Assembly (NCBI GenBank): GCA_947498595.1
Contig: CANMKX010000010.1
Location: forward strand, 62,001-126,000
Source: an uncultured Aquimarina sp.
Lineage (GTDB): Bacteria; Bacteroidota; Bacteroidia; Flavobacteriales; Flavobacteriaceae
DNA length: 64,000 nucleotides
Direction of reading: 5' to 3'
Shown: positions 17,175 to 26,007 of the stretch, piece by piece
Layout: every line of letters starts with the position of its first letter
Position numbering within the stretch: the first letter of the stretch is position 1
The notes under the pieces: model-generated
What the model was told of the DNA's origin: nothing
Databases searched by the model: none
The model's input: the letters and a program-made list of their open reading frames with translations, nothing else
Position numbers and translations under genes: made by a program

Positions 17175-18161
17175 ATGTCATTTTTCAAATCTCTTTTTGG
17201 AACTAACAAAAAGAAAACAACTACTCACAAAAAAAGTACTTATACAGAAGATAAAGAATTTACCGCTTTTTTTTATGACGCCTACAGTCGTTATACGTAT
17301 ACTCCCAAAGGAACGGTTGAACTTGTTTTTAAAAACAAAAAAGGAATCGAAACGCCCCCATCAGTAGCATTTATAGGTGGTTATAGAGCATACAAACAAA
17401 TTTCTTCTATTTGGGATCAAAGAAGCGAATTGTATAAAAGCTTTGATGATCTATTTATAAAAAGGCTAGAACCGTGGATGTTACTCGAACGTTTTATCAC
17501 AGATAGGCGTGCTTTACTTGCCATCAAATGGATTGGAGAACATGCTACAGATGCTCACTATACAGATGCCAACTTTCTTACCTCGGTATCTAGAGCATAT
17601 TTTTTTATGTCAACATATGATACTGCTATTTCTTTTGCCGAAAAAGCTCTTGAAATAGATCCTAACCTTTACCGAGCCAAAATAGCACTTGCAGATGCAA
17701 TGCATTTATCAAACGAGCATGATTTTGCTCATGATCTATATCTTGATGTTTTGAACAGCAGTTCTTATAAAGAGATTGAGAAAAAAAATATCACACTTAT
17801 GGACATTGTAGGATTCGAGAATCAAATTCTCCCTTCTTCTGTATATGCCGTGAGTTTATTAAATAATGATGAAATTATAGATACTACGTGGGACGAGGTT
17901 GCGACAGAGTTTTATCACTGTCCCTATTTTAGGTGTCAACATGCATTTTGGTTATTAAAAAACAAAGAAAACTTGAGTGGTCTAGCCAAACTTATCTCCT
18001 TAACGCAAGAATTTCCTTGGTATAAAGAAGGAGTTATCAACGCTCATAGTTCTATACTACAGTTTAGAGAGCAAATGAAAACAGAAGATCTTTGGGTGGA
18101 TGAGTTTGTATATCTAGAAAAGATTATTCAAAAAAACAATTGGGAACCTGTAGTTCTATAA
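17175..18161 (+). CDS. Tetratricopeptide-like protein, unknown function
   Basis: 328 residues. A Lys-rich N-terminus (MSFFKSLFGTNKKKTTTHKK) precedes a globular region. A TPR-type pair of helices is visible at FLTSVSRAYFFMSTYDTAIS, then FAEKALEIDPNLYRAKIALA and NEHDFAHDLYLDVLN (about residues 133-195). TPR repeats bind partner proteins. No signal peptide, so cytoplasmic. It sits just upstream of the McrBC genes but with a 198-nt gap, so membership in that system is not established. Confidence 0.6.
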   Translation: MSFFKSLFGTNKKKTTTHKKSTYTEDKEFTAFFYDAYSRYTYTPKGTVELVFKNKKGIETPPSVAFIGGYRAYKQISSIWDQRSELYKSFDDLFIKRLEPWMLLERFITDRRALLAIKWIGEHATDAHYTDANFLTSVSRAYFFMSTYDTAISFAEKALEIDPNLYRAKIALADAMHLSNEHDFAHDLYLDVLNSSSYKEIEKKNITLMDIVGFENQILPSSVYAVSLLNNDEIIDTTWDEVATEFYHCPYFRCQHAFWLLKNKENLSGLAKLISLTQEFPWYKEGVINAHSSILQFREQMKTEDLWVDEFVYLEKIIQKNNWEPVVL

Positions 18162-18359
18162 TCACACGTCACAAACAAACTTAGTGTATCACTATTTATT
18201 TAATGTGGTATGCTATGTTTGTTGTATTTCGTCTTGTCTTTCTCGTGAGCATATCACTCTTTCAATTATTTTTACTAGAAAATTACTTTTTTTACGGAAA
18301 CACGTAAAATTATTTCTAAAAAGAATGTTTACTTGCATACAAAATCAAAATACCTACAC

Positions 18360-20411
18360 ATGAATATATATAAATTATCTCTGGGTAAAAAAGAAATAAA
18401 CGATATTGATTATAAAACTTTAATAAAGGAACAATTAGTAAGTGTTTATCCAGACACTAAAGCTAAAGGTCAAAGCTCAGAACCTCAAGGTAGTCTTTTC
18501 TTAAAAGCAAAAAAAGGAGATCTTTTTTATATCTGTCGCTCTAATGATTCAATAGAACTAATAGGAATGTTTAAGGATCAACGACCTCTATATTCATATA
18601 TTATTGATGATCATGACGGTTCATGGACAGATCGCAGTTATGAAATCATATACGACTCTATTAATCCTAATGCTTACGATAAAACTCTTAATAAATGGTG
18701 GAGTCCTAAAAACAATTCTACTTTTATTAAAATTCCAGAAGAAGAGCATTCTTTATTTGAAAAATCTATATTGATCCCTGTATTCAAAAAAACATTAGAC
18801 GATTTAAAAATTAGAAAAGAAGAAAAAGAGGCTGCCCTTAACATGAAATGGGTCGATTATTTAAAGCTCCAATCTTTTTTCAAAAAACTTAAAACTGATG
18901 ATAACATTTTATTAGATACTGTTAATAATTTAACTCCTTTAGAATTAAATAAAATAAAATATGCGTATCAATTAAAAGGTGATATTAAACATCAACCTGT
19001 TGTATCATTAAGAAATCATTTATTAGAGAAATTATTAGTTAATAAATCATTAACTATAGATTCTATTAATGAAAGTAAAAATGAAATTGGGATTAATTTC
19101 CCTAAAAATGTTTTTAAATCATGGAAACAATCCTTTGCTATATTATATCCTTTTATTTATGATCAATATAAACAAGAATTAAATAGCTTTTTTAATTCTT
19201 TCATTTCTAGAATTAGAAAGGATTTAGGTATTCAAGATAAAACAAGCGTAAAACTAGTTGGACTAGATGGGGCTAGAAATCAAGGTTTTGATCGTATTTG
19301 GTTTGCTATTTATAATAACATACATATATCTCAAAAAAACACTAAACAATTATTTTTAGAAGTATATGATGGTTTTAAGTACGGTCTATATAATGAAATA
19401 ACGAAAGACTCATCTCATTTAAAAGTACATCAAGAACTAAATTATCAAGATGTATTAAAACTATTTTCTCAACATCTACCAGAGGTACTCAACGATAATT
19501 CTATGGAAATAGCTCAAATATCTGAACACATATCTATCTTAAACTACAAAAAACAAATAATTCTCCAAGGTCCTCCTGGTACTGGAAAGACATATACGGC
19601 AAAAGATATTGCTGAGCTTATGATTAAAGGGAACATTTCCTTTGATAAAAACGAGCAAAAGGAACGTTTAATTAAAAGTGAGCAATTCAATTTAATTCAA
19701 TTTCATCCATCATATAGTTATGAAGATTTTATTAGAGGAATTAGTACTAGAACTATCAATAATCAAATAGAATATCATACTGAAGATAAAACCATCTCAA
19801 CATTTGCTAAAAAAGCGCTTGAATCTCCTGACAAAAATTATGTTTTAATCATTGATGAAATCAATAGAGCTAATCTTCCTTCTGTCCTTGGAGAATTAAT
19901 TTATGGATTAGAGTATAGAGGTGAACCTGTGCAAAGTATGTATGCTATAGACGGTAACTCAAACATTATTCTTCCTAATAATTTATATATAATCGGAACT
20001 ATGAATACAGCCGATCGTAGTGTAGGTCATATAGATTATGCTATACAGAGACGTTTTGCTTTTATTGACTTACTGCCTAATAGAGATGTTATTCAAAATC
20101 CAATTGCATTAGAGTTATTTGATAACGTAACAGCTCTTTTTATTAAAAAAGAAAATTCTACAGAAACTACTACTGATACATTAACTAGTGCCGATACATT
20201 AGCTATGGATTTTAATTATAAAGACATACAATTAGGTCATAGTTATTTCATCATCAATGAGCAAGAAAATACAGAAATTGATCCTATTGAATTGCTTAAA
20301 ATGCGATTAAAATACGAAATTAAACCTATCTTAAATCAGTATGTAAAAGATGGTATTTTAGTAGGTGATGCTCAGGAAATTATTAATAATTTATCTGTAA
20401 CAGGAAATTAA
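18360..20411 (+). CDS. mcrB: McrB-type AAA+ GTPase with N-terminal modified-DNA reader-like domain
   Basis: 683 residues from the ATG at 18360; a longer frame starts with TTG at 18333. Residues about 1-90 look EVE/PUA-like (GSLFLKAKKGDLFYICRSND), the kind of domain that reads modified bases. A middle domain (about 230-360) resembles the DUF3578/MrcB N-terminal fold. The motor has Walker A GPPGTGKTYT at about 404-413, Walker B VLIIDEINRAN near 496, and the NTAD loop IIGTMNTADRSVGHIDYAIQ used by McrB for GTP. With McrC it cuts DNA containing modified bases. mcrC follows after one base. Confidence 0.9.
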   Translation: MNIYKLSLGKKEINDIDYKTLIKEQLVSVYPDTKAKGQSSEPQGSLFLKAKKGDLFYICRSNDSIELIGMFKDQRPLYSYIIDDHDGSWTDRSYEIIYDSINPNAYDKTLNKWWSPKNNSTFIKIPEEEHSLFEKSILIPVFKKTLDDLKIRKEEKEAALNMKWVDYLKLQSFFKKLKTDDNILLDTVNNLTPLELNKIKYAYQLKGDIKHQPVVSLRNHLLEKLLVNKSLTIDSINESKNEIGINFPKNVFKSWKQSFAILYPFIYDQYKQELNSFFNSFISRIRKDLGIQDKTSVKLVGLDGARNQGFDRIWFAIYNNIHISQKNTKQLFLEVYDGFKYGLYNEITKDSSHLKVHQELNYQDVLKLFSQHLPEVLNDNSMEIAQISEHISILNYKKQIILQGPPGTGKTYTAKDIAELMIKGNISFDKNEQKERLIKSEQFNLIQFHPSYSYEDFIRGISTRTINNQIEYHTEDKTISTFAKKALESPDKNYVLIIDEINRANLPSVLGELIYGLEYRGEPVQSMYAIDGNSNIILPNNLYIIGTMNTADRSVGHIDYAIQRRFAFIDLLPNRDVIQNPIALELFDNVTALFIKKENSTETTTDTLTSADTLAMDFNYKDIQLGHSYFIINEQENTEIDPIELLKMRLKYEIKPILNQYVKDGILVGDAQEIINNLSVTGN

Positions 20412-20412
20412 T

Positions 20413-21711
20413 ATGCGTGTATTATCCACTATAGAACATAAAAATAACTGCACAATTAAAGATGATCACTTATTAACAGACGTATTATATACTCAAAAAT
20501 TCCATAAAACTCATAAAGGAGAAGATACAAGTCGTTTTTGTTTTGAAATTCGCAAACAAAATAATGACTCTTATCAATTATTTACAGATTATTATGTAGG
20601 TATTGACTGGGTGGTACCTAATAAGATGGCTATCCACATAGAACCTAAAATAAATACTAATCATAGCAAAATAGATATCTTAACAATGTTACAGTCTGTA
20701 TTAAGATATCCAGACACTGTAACAGAGATAACTTCGTTATTTGAAATCAAATGGAATAAACCTGCTATAAAAATAAAGCAACAACAAGATTATCTAAATC
20801 CATTTTTGATTGTTCAATACTTATCTATATTAAAAAGCATAGTTAAAAAAGGGCTCAAAAAATCATATTATAAAGTTAATCACAATTTAAGAGGAAGAAT
20901 AAAAGGCAAACTTCATATCAGTAAAACGATTAAGCATAATCATATAAAACAAAAAAAACTACATGCATACTGTAGTTATGAGGAGTTTGGAACTGATCAT
21001 AAAGAGAATAGATTATTGAAAAAAACATTAGTCTTTATTCAAAAATATATTACATCTTTTCCACATCTAGATTTATCTTCTAAGTTTCAAGAAGATTATG
21101 ATTATATAATTCCTGCGTTTGAGAAAGTATCCAAAGAGATAACTATTCAAGAAATACAGCAACTTACAACAAGTGCTTTTTTTAAAGAGTATAAACCGGC
21201 CATACATTTAGCAAAACTAATACTCAGGCGTTTTGGATATACCATTGATAATATCAAAGCAGAAAACAATCAAATAGAAACTCCACCCTTTTGGATAGAC
21301 ATGCCCAAATTGTTTGAATTATATGGTTTAGGTCTCCTTAAAGATCGTTATAAAGATAAAATAGCATATCATTATAAAACCAATCATAATGAGTTAGATT
21401 ATTTACTGAATACTGATCATGAAAAAATGGTAATAGATGCAAAGTATAAACCTACATATTCTAAAAACGAAATTAGCAAAGACGATGCTTGGCAAGTATC
21501 AGGATATGCACGCTTATCAAATGTCTATAAAAAATTGCAAATTGAAACCAATCAACTAATAGATTGCCTTATCATATATCCAAATCAAGAAAATGGTTAT
21601 AAGGATTTAATGAAAGTTAATTTAAAAGAAAAAACGATGAAAATCTATAATAATATATATATGATAGGTATTCAATTACCAAGTCTCACTGATCTTTCAA
21701 AACAACAATAA
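20413..21711 (+). CDS. mcrC: McrC-type restriction endonuclease subunit
   Basis: 432 residues. The N-terminal part has the McrC scaffold with YYVGIDWVVPNKMAIHIEPK near residue 60, which contacts the McrB ring. The C-terminal PD-(D/E)XK nuclease is intact: Glu-Leu-Asp at about 327-329 and Asp342-Ala-Lys344 in VIDAKYKPTY, followed by the helix DDAWQVSGYARLSN. It supplies the cleavage activity of McrBC. Only one nucleotide separates it from mcrB, so translation is probably coupled. Confidence 0.92.
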   Translation: MRVLSTIEHKNNCTIKDDHLLTDVLYTQKFHKTHKGEDTSRFCFEIRKQNNDSYQLFTDYYVGIDWVVPNKMAIHIEPKINTNHSKIDILTMLQSVLRYPDTVTEITSLFEIKWNKPAIKIKQQQDYLNPFLIVQYLSILKSIVKKGLKKSYYKVNHNLRGRIKGKLHISKTIKHNHIKQKKLHAYCSYEEFGTDHKENRLLKKTLVFIQKYITSFPHLDLSSKFQEDYDYIIPAFEKVSKEITIQEIQQLTTSAFFKEYKPAIHLAKLILRRFGYTIDNIKAENNQIETPPFWIDMPKLFELYGLGLLKDRYKDKIAYHYKTNHNELDYLLNTDHEKMVIDAKYKPTYSKNEISKDDAWQVSGYARLSNVYKKLQIETNQLIDCLIIYPNQENGYKDLMKVNLKEKTMKIYNNIYMIGIQLPSLTDLSKQQ

Positions 21712-21770
21712 TATATAACAAAAGGAAGTAACCTCCCCCCTAACTCAAAACAAATCTTAAACTCAATATC

Positions 21771-22037
21771 ATGACAGACGAGGATATCAAATCAATGAGT
21801 ACAGCTATAGAAACATATTTAATCCAAAACAATATACCTATAGCCAAGCCAAAAGATTTGATGGGGTATTTAATACAAAAAAAATTCTTTAAGGCTGATC
21901 ATAGACAAGGTCTTCCTTTAAGAAAAATCCTAAGAGAATTACATAAGCAAAACAAACTAAAACTTATTCCGCAAGCGTATTATACGCAACCCAAAAAGAA
22001 TAAGTTTTGGTTTTTTAGCGCTATAACAAAACAATAG
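21771..22037 (+). CDS. Small basic protein upstream of RadC-like gene, possible winged helix
   Basis: 88 residues, basic. The pattern IKSMSTAIETYLIQNNI, KPKDLMGYLIQKKFF, and GLPLRKILRELHKQNKLKLI ending with aromatic-basic KNKFWFFSAI suggests a compact helical or winged-helix DNA-binding fold. I do not recognise a family. It lies 59 nt after mcrC and 29 nt before the JAB-domain gene, all on the same strand, so it may belong functionally with either. Confidence 0.6.
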   Translation: MTDEDIKSMSTAIETYLIQNNIPIAKPKDLMGYLIQKKFFKADHRQGLPLRKILRELHKQNKLKLIPQAYYTQPKKNKFWFFSAITKQ

Positions 22038-22066
22038 ATACCAAGACAATTTGTATATTTACCCGT

Positions 22067-22672
22067 ATGAAGGTACGCTTACACAAAGACCAAAAAATCA
22101 AAATTGCCAATACCAAAGATGTATATTCTGTAATGCAGCAAATCCTATTACGCGAGAATACAATAGGACGCAAACAAGAACATTTCTGGATCATTGGATT
22201 AGACAAACACAATACCATTTTGTTTATAGAATTGATTGGCCTTGGTGGCAGTAATCGCATGTCCATCGATCCATCTGCACTCTTTAGGATGGCGATTTAT
22301 AAAATGGCTGTAAGCGTTATTTTTGTACACAATCACCCTAGTGGAGACCTTACTCCATCTACACAAGATATTAGTACAACGGAGCGTTTTAGTAAGATTG
22401 CCGATTTGATCGAAATCTTTGTACAAGATCACCTCATCATTTCCGAAACCGATTATTACAGTTTTCTTGATCGACGTATTATGCAATCCATTTGGGAGTC
22501 TGATAATTATACCGTTATCGACAAAGAAAAAAAACGCATGCTTGAACTTAAAGCTAAAATCGAAAACCAAAAAGACATTGCTATCAAAATGATTCAAGAG
22601 GGTTTTGATATAGAAATGATCAAAAAAATAACAGGACTCAATAAAAACGAAATCAAGAAATTGATGAAATAA
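22067..22672 (+). CDS. RadC-like JAB/MPN+ domain protein lacking the N-terminal HhH, with extra C-terminal helices
   Basis: 201 residues. The MPN+ (JAMM) zinc motif is intact: His88-Asn-His90-Pro-Ser-Gly...Asp101 in HNHPSGDLTPSTQD. The usual helix-hairpin-helix of chromosomal RadC is absent: only about 20 residues precede the JAB fold. The C-terminal 60 residues are a coiled stretch (DKEKKRMLELKAKIENQKD) and a helical end IKMIQEGFDIEMIKKITGLN resembling the tail of Rpn/PD-(D/E)XK transposase-type proteins. Short RadC proteins of this type occur in mobile and defence regions, and their biochemical role is uncertain. Confidence 0.85.
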   Translation: MKVRLHKDQKIKIANTKDVYSVMQQILLRENTIGRKQEHFWIIGLDKHNTILFIELIGLGGSNRMSIDPSALFRMAIYKMAVSVIFVHNHPSGDLTPSTQDISTTERFSKIADLIEIFVQDHLIISETDYYSFLDRRIMQSIWESDNYTVIDKEKKRMLELKAKIENQKDIAIKMIQEGFDIEMIKKITGLNKNEIKKLMK

Positions 22673-22744
22673 CTGTTCCTCAACTACAAGGCATTTTTAT
22701 ACAGAGATATGTAGTTAAACATCAATAACAACTACTACTAATTA

Positions 22745-23089
22745 ATGAATACTATAGATCTTAAAACCTATACATTGTATTGCAAATACAATGGTCAAGC
22801 TGAGTGGGAAAATGATTTTAGGGTAGCAAAACCAAATGATGTGTATCATAACATTGGAGAACATTTTGCTATTATCGAAATCATCTCAAATAATTTATAT
22901 ATGATCAAATCAGGTTTTTATAGCGAAAAATTAGTGACTGATTTTTGGACAGAAATAAATGAGATTAAAAAACAAGTATCAGATGAGGTTTATGAGTATC
23001 TAGATAAAAATGAATGCATATATCCCAAATCCAACTCTAAAACTAGCTATATCAAAACCTTTTTTAGCCGTTTACAAAAGATGATATAA
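22745..23089 (+). CDS. Hypothetical protein, 114 residues
   Basis: A soluble, acidic to neutral protein with no signal peptide or membrane segment. Visible features are NTIDLKTYTLYCKYNGQAEW, an internal IGEHFAIIEIISNNLYMIKS strand-rich segment, and a charged C-terminus ending FFSRLQKMI. I do not recognise the family. It lies 72 nt after the RadC-like gene on the same strand and is followed by a weak hairpin. Confidence 0.5.
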   Translation: MNTIDLKTYTLYCKYNGQAEWENDFRVAKPNDVYHNIGEHFAIIEIISNNLYMIKSGFYSEKLVTDFWTEINEIKKQVSDEVYEYLDKNECIYPKSNSKTSYIKTFFSRLQKMI

Positions 23090-23130
23090 ACCTCCTCATC
23101 ACTGCTCACTCTCTATTGTAGAAAACAAAA

Positions 23131-23164
23131 AATTAGAAGCCGACCAAACAGCCAACTTCTAATT
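23131..23164. terminator. Hairpin between converging orphan genes
   Basis: AATTAGAAG / CTTCTAATT, nine base pairs around a 16-nt loop, located between two converging genes (22745-23089 plus, 23181-23612 minus). T runs are weak on both sides. Confidence 0.45.
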
Positions 23165-23180
23165 AAACTAATTTCTTTTT

Positions 23181-23612
23181 TTAAGAAAACACGTTTTTTA
23201 CTGTATCATAACCAGACTGCCCTCGCAAATCACAACTATCTAATATTGCACGATACAACCCATTATAATCACCAGATTGTAATGCTGTATCATAAGCATC
23301 ATTAAACTCTTTTAATTGAGCGGTTAATGCACATAAAAAAGCAGCCTTTTCTTGTACTTCTATATCATCAGATACACCATTGGTTTTCTTTCCAGACTGT
23401 GCTAGTTCGGCAATAGATTCAGGATTTATTTTAAACCCTTCTCCTGCATAAAATTTGATTAAACGTCTTTTTAAAAAACCACCTACCCATACTTTTCTTC
23501 TAACTTCGGGTACTTTTGTTAAAATACCAATTATAGCATCTGCTGTCATATTTTTATTTTTAAAACTTCTTACTCTTTCTACAATTAGGCTTTTCAGATT
23601 CCGCCTTTGCAT
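23181..23612 (-). CDS. Hypothetical helical protein, 143 residues
   Basis: I start at the ATG at 23612 (MQRRNLKSLIVERVRSFK); the open frame reaches a GTG at 23654, and an ATG at 23549 is also possible. The N-terminal third is very basic (KKNMTADAII...RRKVWVGGFLKRRLI), the C-terminal two thirds acidic and helical (QEKAAFLCALTAQLKEFNDA). No membrane segment or known motif. The gene is transcribed away from the 41-bp repeat array, whose left end lies about 200 nt upstream of its start. Confidence 0.5.
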   Translation of the reverse strand: MQRRNLKSLIVERVRSFKNKNMTADAIIGILTKVPEVRRKVWVGGFLKRRLIKFYAGEGFKINPESIAELAQSGKKTNGVSDDIEVQEKAAFLCALTAQLKEFNDAYDTALQSGDYNGLYRAILDSCDLRGQSGYDTVKNVFS

Positions 23613-23826
23613 TTTTAAGAAACGATAGTAGCTACTCAATCGAATATCTCCCACTTAAACACATGACAAAATTGTAGTATTCGCAACTCAATTCTGATAA
23701 AGATGTTATAAGCAGAAACATTATTGACACAAAATACAGCGGCAGATACACAAACAAAAAAGCATCAATCACAAAACATCGTTTATCTCCAATATTATCC
23801 TCTTGCATCCATTGCATGAGCAAAAT

Positions 23827-24345
23827 ATTGTCTTGAGATCATCGTTGCAATGATTGCATGAATCAAACATTGCCTTGAGATCATCCCTACAATCACGCAG
23901 CAACAAAACATTGCCTTGAGATCATCGCTACAATCACGCAGCAACCGAATATTGTATTGAGATCATCGCTACAATCACGCAGCAACCAAATATTGTATTG
24001 AGATCGTCGCTACAATCACGCAGCAACCAAATATTGTATTGAGATCATCCCTACAATCACACATCAACCAAATATTGTATTGAGATCATCCCTACAATCA
24101 CGCAGCAGCAAAACATTGTATTGAGATCATCCCTACAATCACGCGGCTGCAAAACATTGTATTGAGATCGTCATTACAATCACGCAGCAACCAAACATTG
24201 TATTGAGATCATCCCTACAATCACACATCAACCAAATATTGTATTGAGATCATCCCTACAATCACACAGCAACCAAATATTGTATTGAGATCATCCCTAC
24301 AATCACACAGCAACCAAATATTGTATTGAGATTGTTGTTATAGAG
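23827..24345. repeat. Tandem array of about 12.5 copies of a 41-bp unit
   Basis: Units start at 23827, 23869, 23910, 23951, 23992, 24033, 24074, 24115, 24156, 24197, 24238, 24279 and a partial one at 24320. The step is exactly 41 bp throughout except 42 for the first. A unit consists of ATTGTATTGAGATCATCCC, then TACAATCACGCAGC and AACCAAAT. ATTGTA and TACAAT inside each unit are complementary and could form a 6-bp stem around 13 nt. Central units are nearly identical; the first, and a trace near 23785-23826, are degenerate, as is the last. There are no unique spacers, so it is not CRISPR. It lies between two divergent orphan genes. All three frames are interrupted (TGA in each unit), so it is not coding. 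Confidence 0.93.
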
Positions 24346-24520
24346 AATGATTACATCGTGATACTATACTATTATTACTTAGTATACTATTCGTTTAAAT
24401 AAGTATATAACAAACAAGAAGCTCGTGTTAATCACTGGTTTCACTAGCTTCATCAAAAAAACACTAGTAAATAATTACAGACTCTCTGGTAATTTAGTTA
24501 TCTTTATAATAAAAGGTAGC

Positions 24521-25102
24521 ATGAACTATATTAGCATCATAATTTCAATAATAGCACTGACAATTTCAGGGCTGACTTTTTGGTTCACACGTCTTAAAAA
24601 AGGTACTGTAAAAATGACAAAACCAACGGTTATATTTTTCGGACCTGACGGTGGAGGAGATAGACATAACAAAATATTTATACGGACTTTGTTATATAGC
24701 ACATCAGACAAGGGGCAATATATTCAAAATATGTTTATACGCTTACAGCGAGGTGAATCTGTACAAAATTTTAATGTTTGGGTTTATGGTGACAAAGAAT
24801 TAGTTCGAGGAAGTGGACTTTTTGTAAGTAAAAACGGTATTGCTTGCAATCATCACTTTTTACTACCAAAGGACGGAGAAACATATTCTTTTTTAACAGG
24901 TGACTATTTATTACAAATATTTATTCAAACTGTTAATGAAAAGCCAAAAATAATATTTGAACAAAATCTTCAATTAACCAAGGAACAATCGGAAGAAATG
25001 AAAAATCGTACAGCTGGAACTTATTTTGACTGGGCTCCAAATACACAAACTTATTTTTCACATGTTAAAATTCAATCTAGCAAATCACTTCTTAGCTACT
25101 AA
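24521..25102 (+). CDS. Conserved hypothetical protein with one N-terminal membrane segment
   Basis: 193 residues from the ATG at 24521; the frame extends upstream only to a GTG at 24425. Residues 3-21 (YISIIISIIALTISGLTFW) form a membrane anchor, followed by FTRLKKGTVKMTKPTVIFFG, PDGGGDRHNKIFIRTLLYST, and a beta-rich domain with NVWVYGDKELVRGSGLFVSK and ACNHHFLLPKDGE. I believe this belongs to a widespread uncharacterised family found across unrelated bacteria, which suggests transfer. The soluble domain most likely faces the cytoplasm or periplasm next to the membrane; function unknown. It follows the 41-bp array by about 175 nt. Confidence 0.65.
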   Translation: MNYISIIISIIALTISGLTFWFTRLKKGTVKMTKPTVIFFGPDGGGDRHNKIFIRTLLYSTSDKGQYIQNMFIRLQRGESVQNFNVWVYGDKELVRGSGLFVSKNGIACNHHFLLPKDGETYSFLTGDYLLQIFIQTVNEKPKIIFEQNLQLTKEQSEEMKNRTAGTYFDWAPNTQTYFSHVKIQSSKSLLSY

Positions 25103-25183
25103 TTTCACTAATATTCTTAAGAAAAAATAAATAATTATAAATCATCTGGCAATTCGTTTATCTTTATGTAAACGATATATAGC

Positions 25184-26007
25184 CACTGTGATAATTATAT
25201 ACTTATCGACAATAAATAGCTCAAATCCTTAAAAAACTAACTAATTATGGATGATTTCTCTTCAAGAGAGTTTATTGAAAAAATTGAATTTACTTTAAAA
25301 AAAATAATAAATGAGGTTTTAAACAATCTTGATTCTATTGATAACCTAGAGGTTGCTATGACTCAAACGGTACATGCAAAAATAGGAGACTTTTCCAGAA
25401 GTCTATCCTTTAACTTTCATATACCTGATGGAATAGATATTAAAAATATATCTTATTCTCCTAAAACTTCTAGTAATGGCATTATCAAAGGAGATATTAT
25501 TATAGAACATTGCAAAAAAAGAGATGTATACAAATACGGAGCACCTGGATATCCCGGAAAAGAAGATGGTCAACTATGTGAATACCCCGAACATTCAAGA
25601 AAATTTTATAAATGGAACAGTTCCTCTTGCCGATGGGTAGGTATTTATAAAAATATAAATCGAGGTAATGATAGACAAAGTTGGTCTGACAAACTAACTC
25701 AAAATGCAGCGTTTGAGCCTTGGTGGGGTACTAATACTTCTGGTAGTAATTATCCACAAAACAACAGAAAATCACATGGTACAGATGACCTTTGGGCTGA
25801 TCCTGGAGTGAGAAGTTATATGGGAACGTTTAAACAAATATCTGCCGATGTAATGCAATCCATTTATAGTTTTACTTTAAATTTAAAATCCGCTATAGGG
25901 TATTATGAAAAGCTAAGTGACGTTTTTGGATTTGGGAATGATAAAAATAACACTTCTACATCCAATAATAATCAGATATATACCGCCGAAGAAGAACCGA
26001 AAGTAAC
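25184..26007 (+). repeat. Direct repeat, copy 1 (head of duplicated cassette)
   Basis: This 824-bp block recurs at 26678-27501, exactly 1494 bp downstream, with about a dozen single-base differences and no indels. It spans 63 bp of leader plus codons 1-254 of the 316-codon gene. The identity ends abruptly inside the codon run for EPKVTI. Confidence 0.95.

Noticed and set aside
22051-22254. 67-residue plus-strand frame overlapping the RadC-like start
   Set aside because: Out of frame with the JAB gene whose JAMM motif is intact; composition is not protein-like.
23632-23823. 63-residue minus-strand frame with hydrophobic stretch
   Set aside because: It overlaps the upstream region of 23181-23612, runs into the degenerate repeat edge and lacks convincing protein features.
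23827-24345. CRISPR array
   Set aside because: The whole 41-bp unit repeats; there are no unique spacers and no cas genes nearby.
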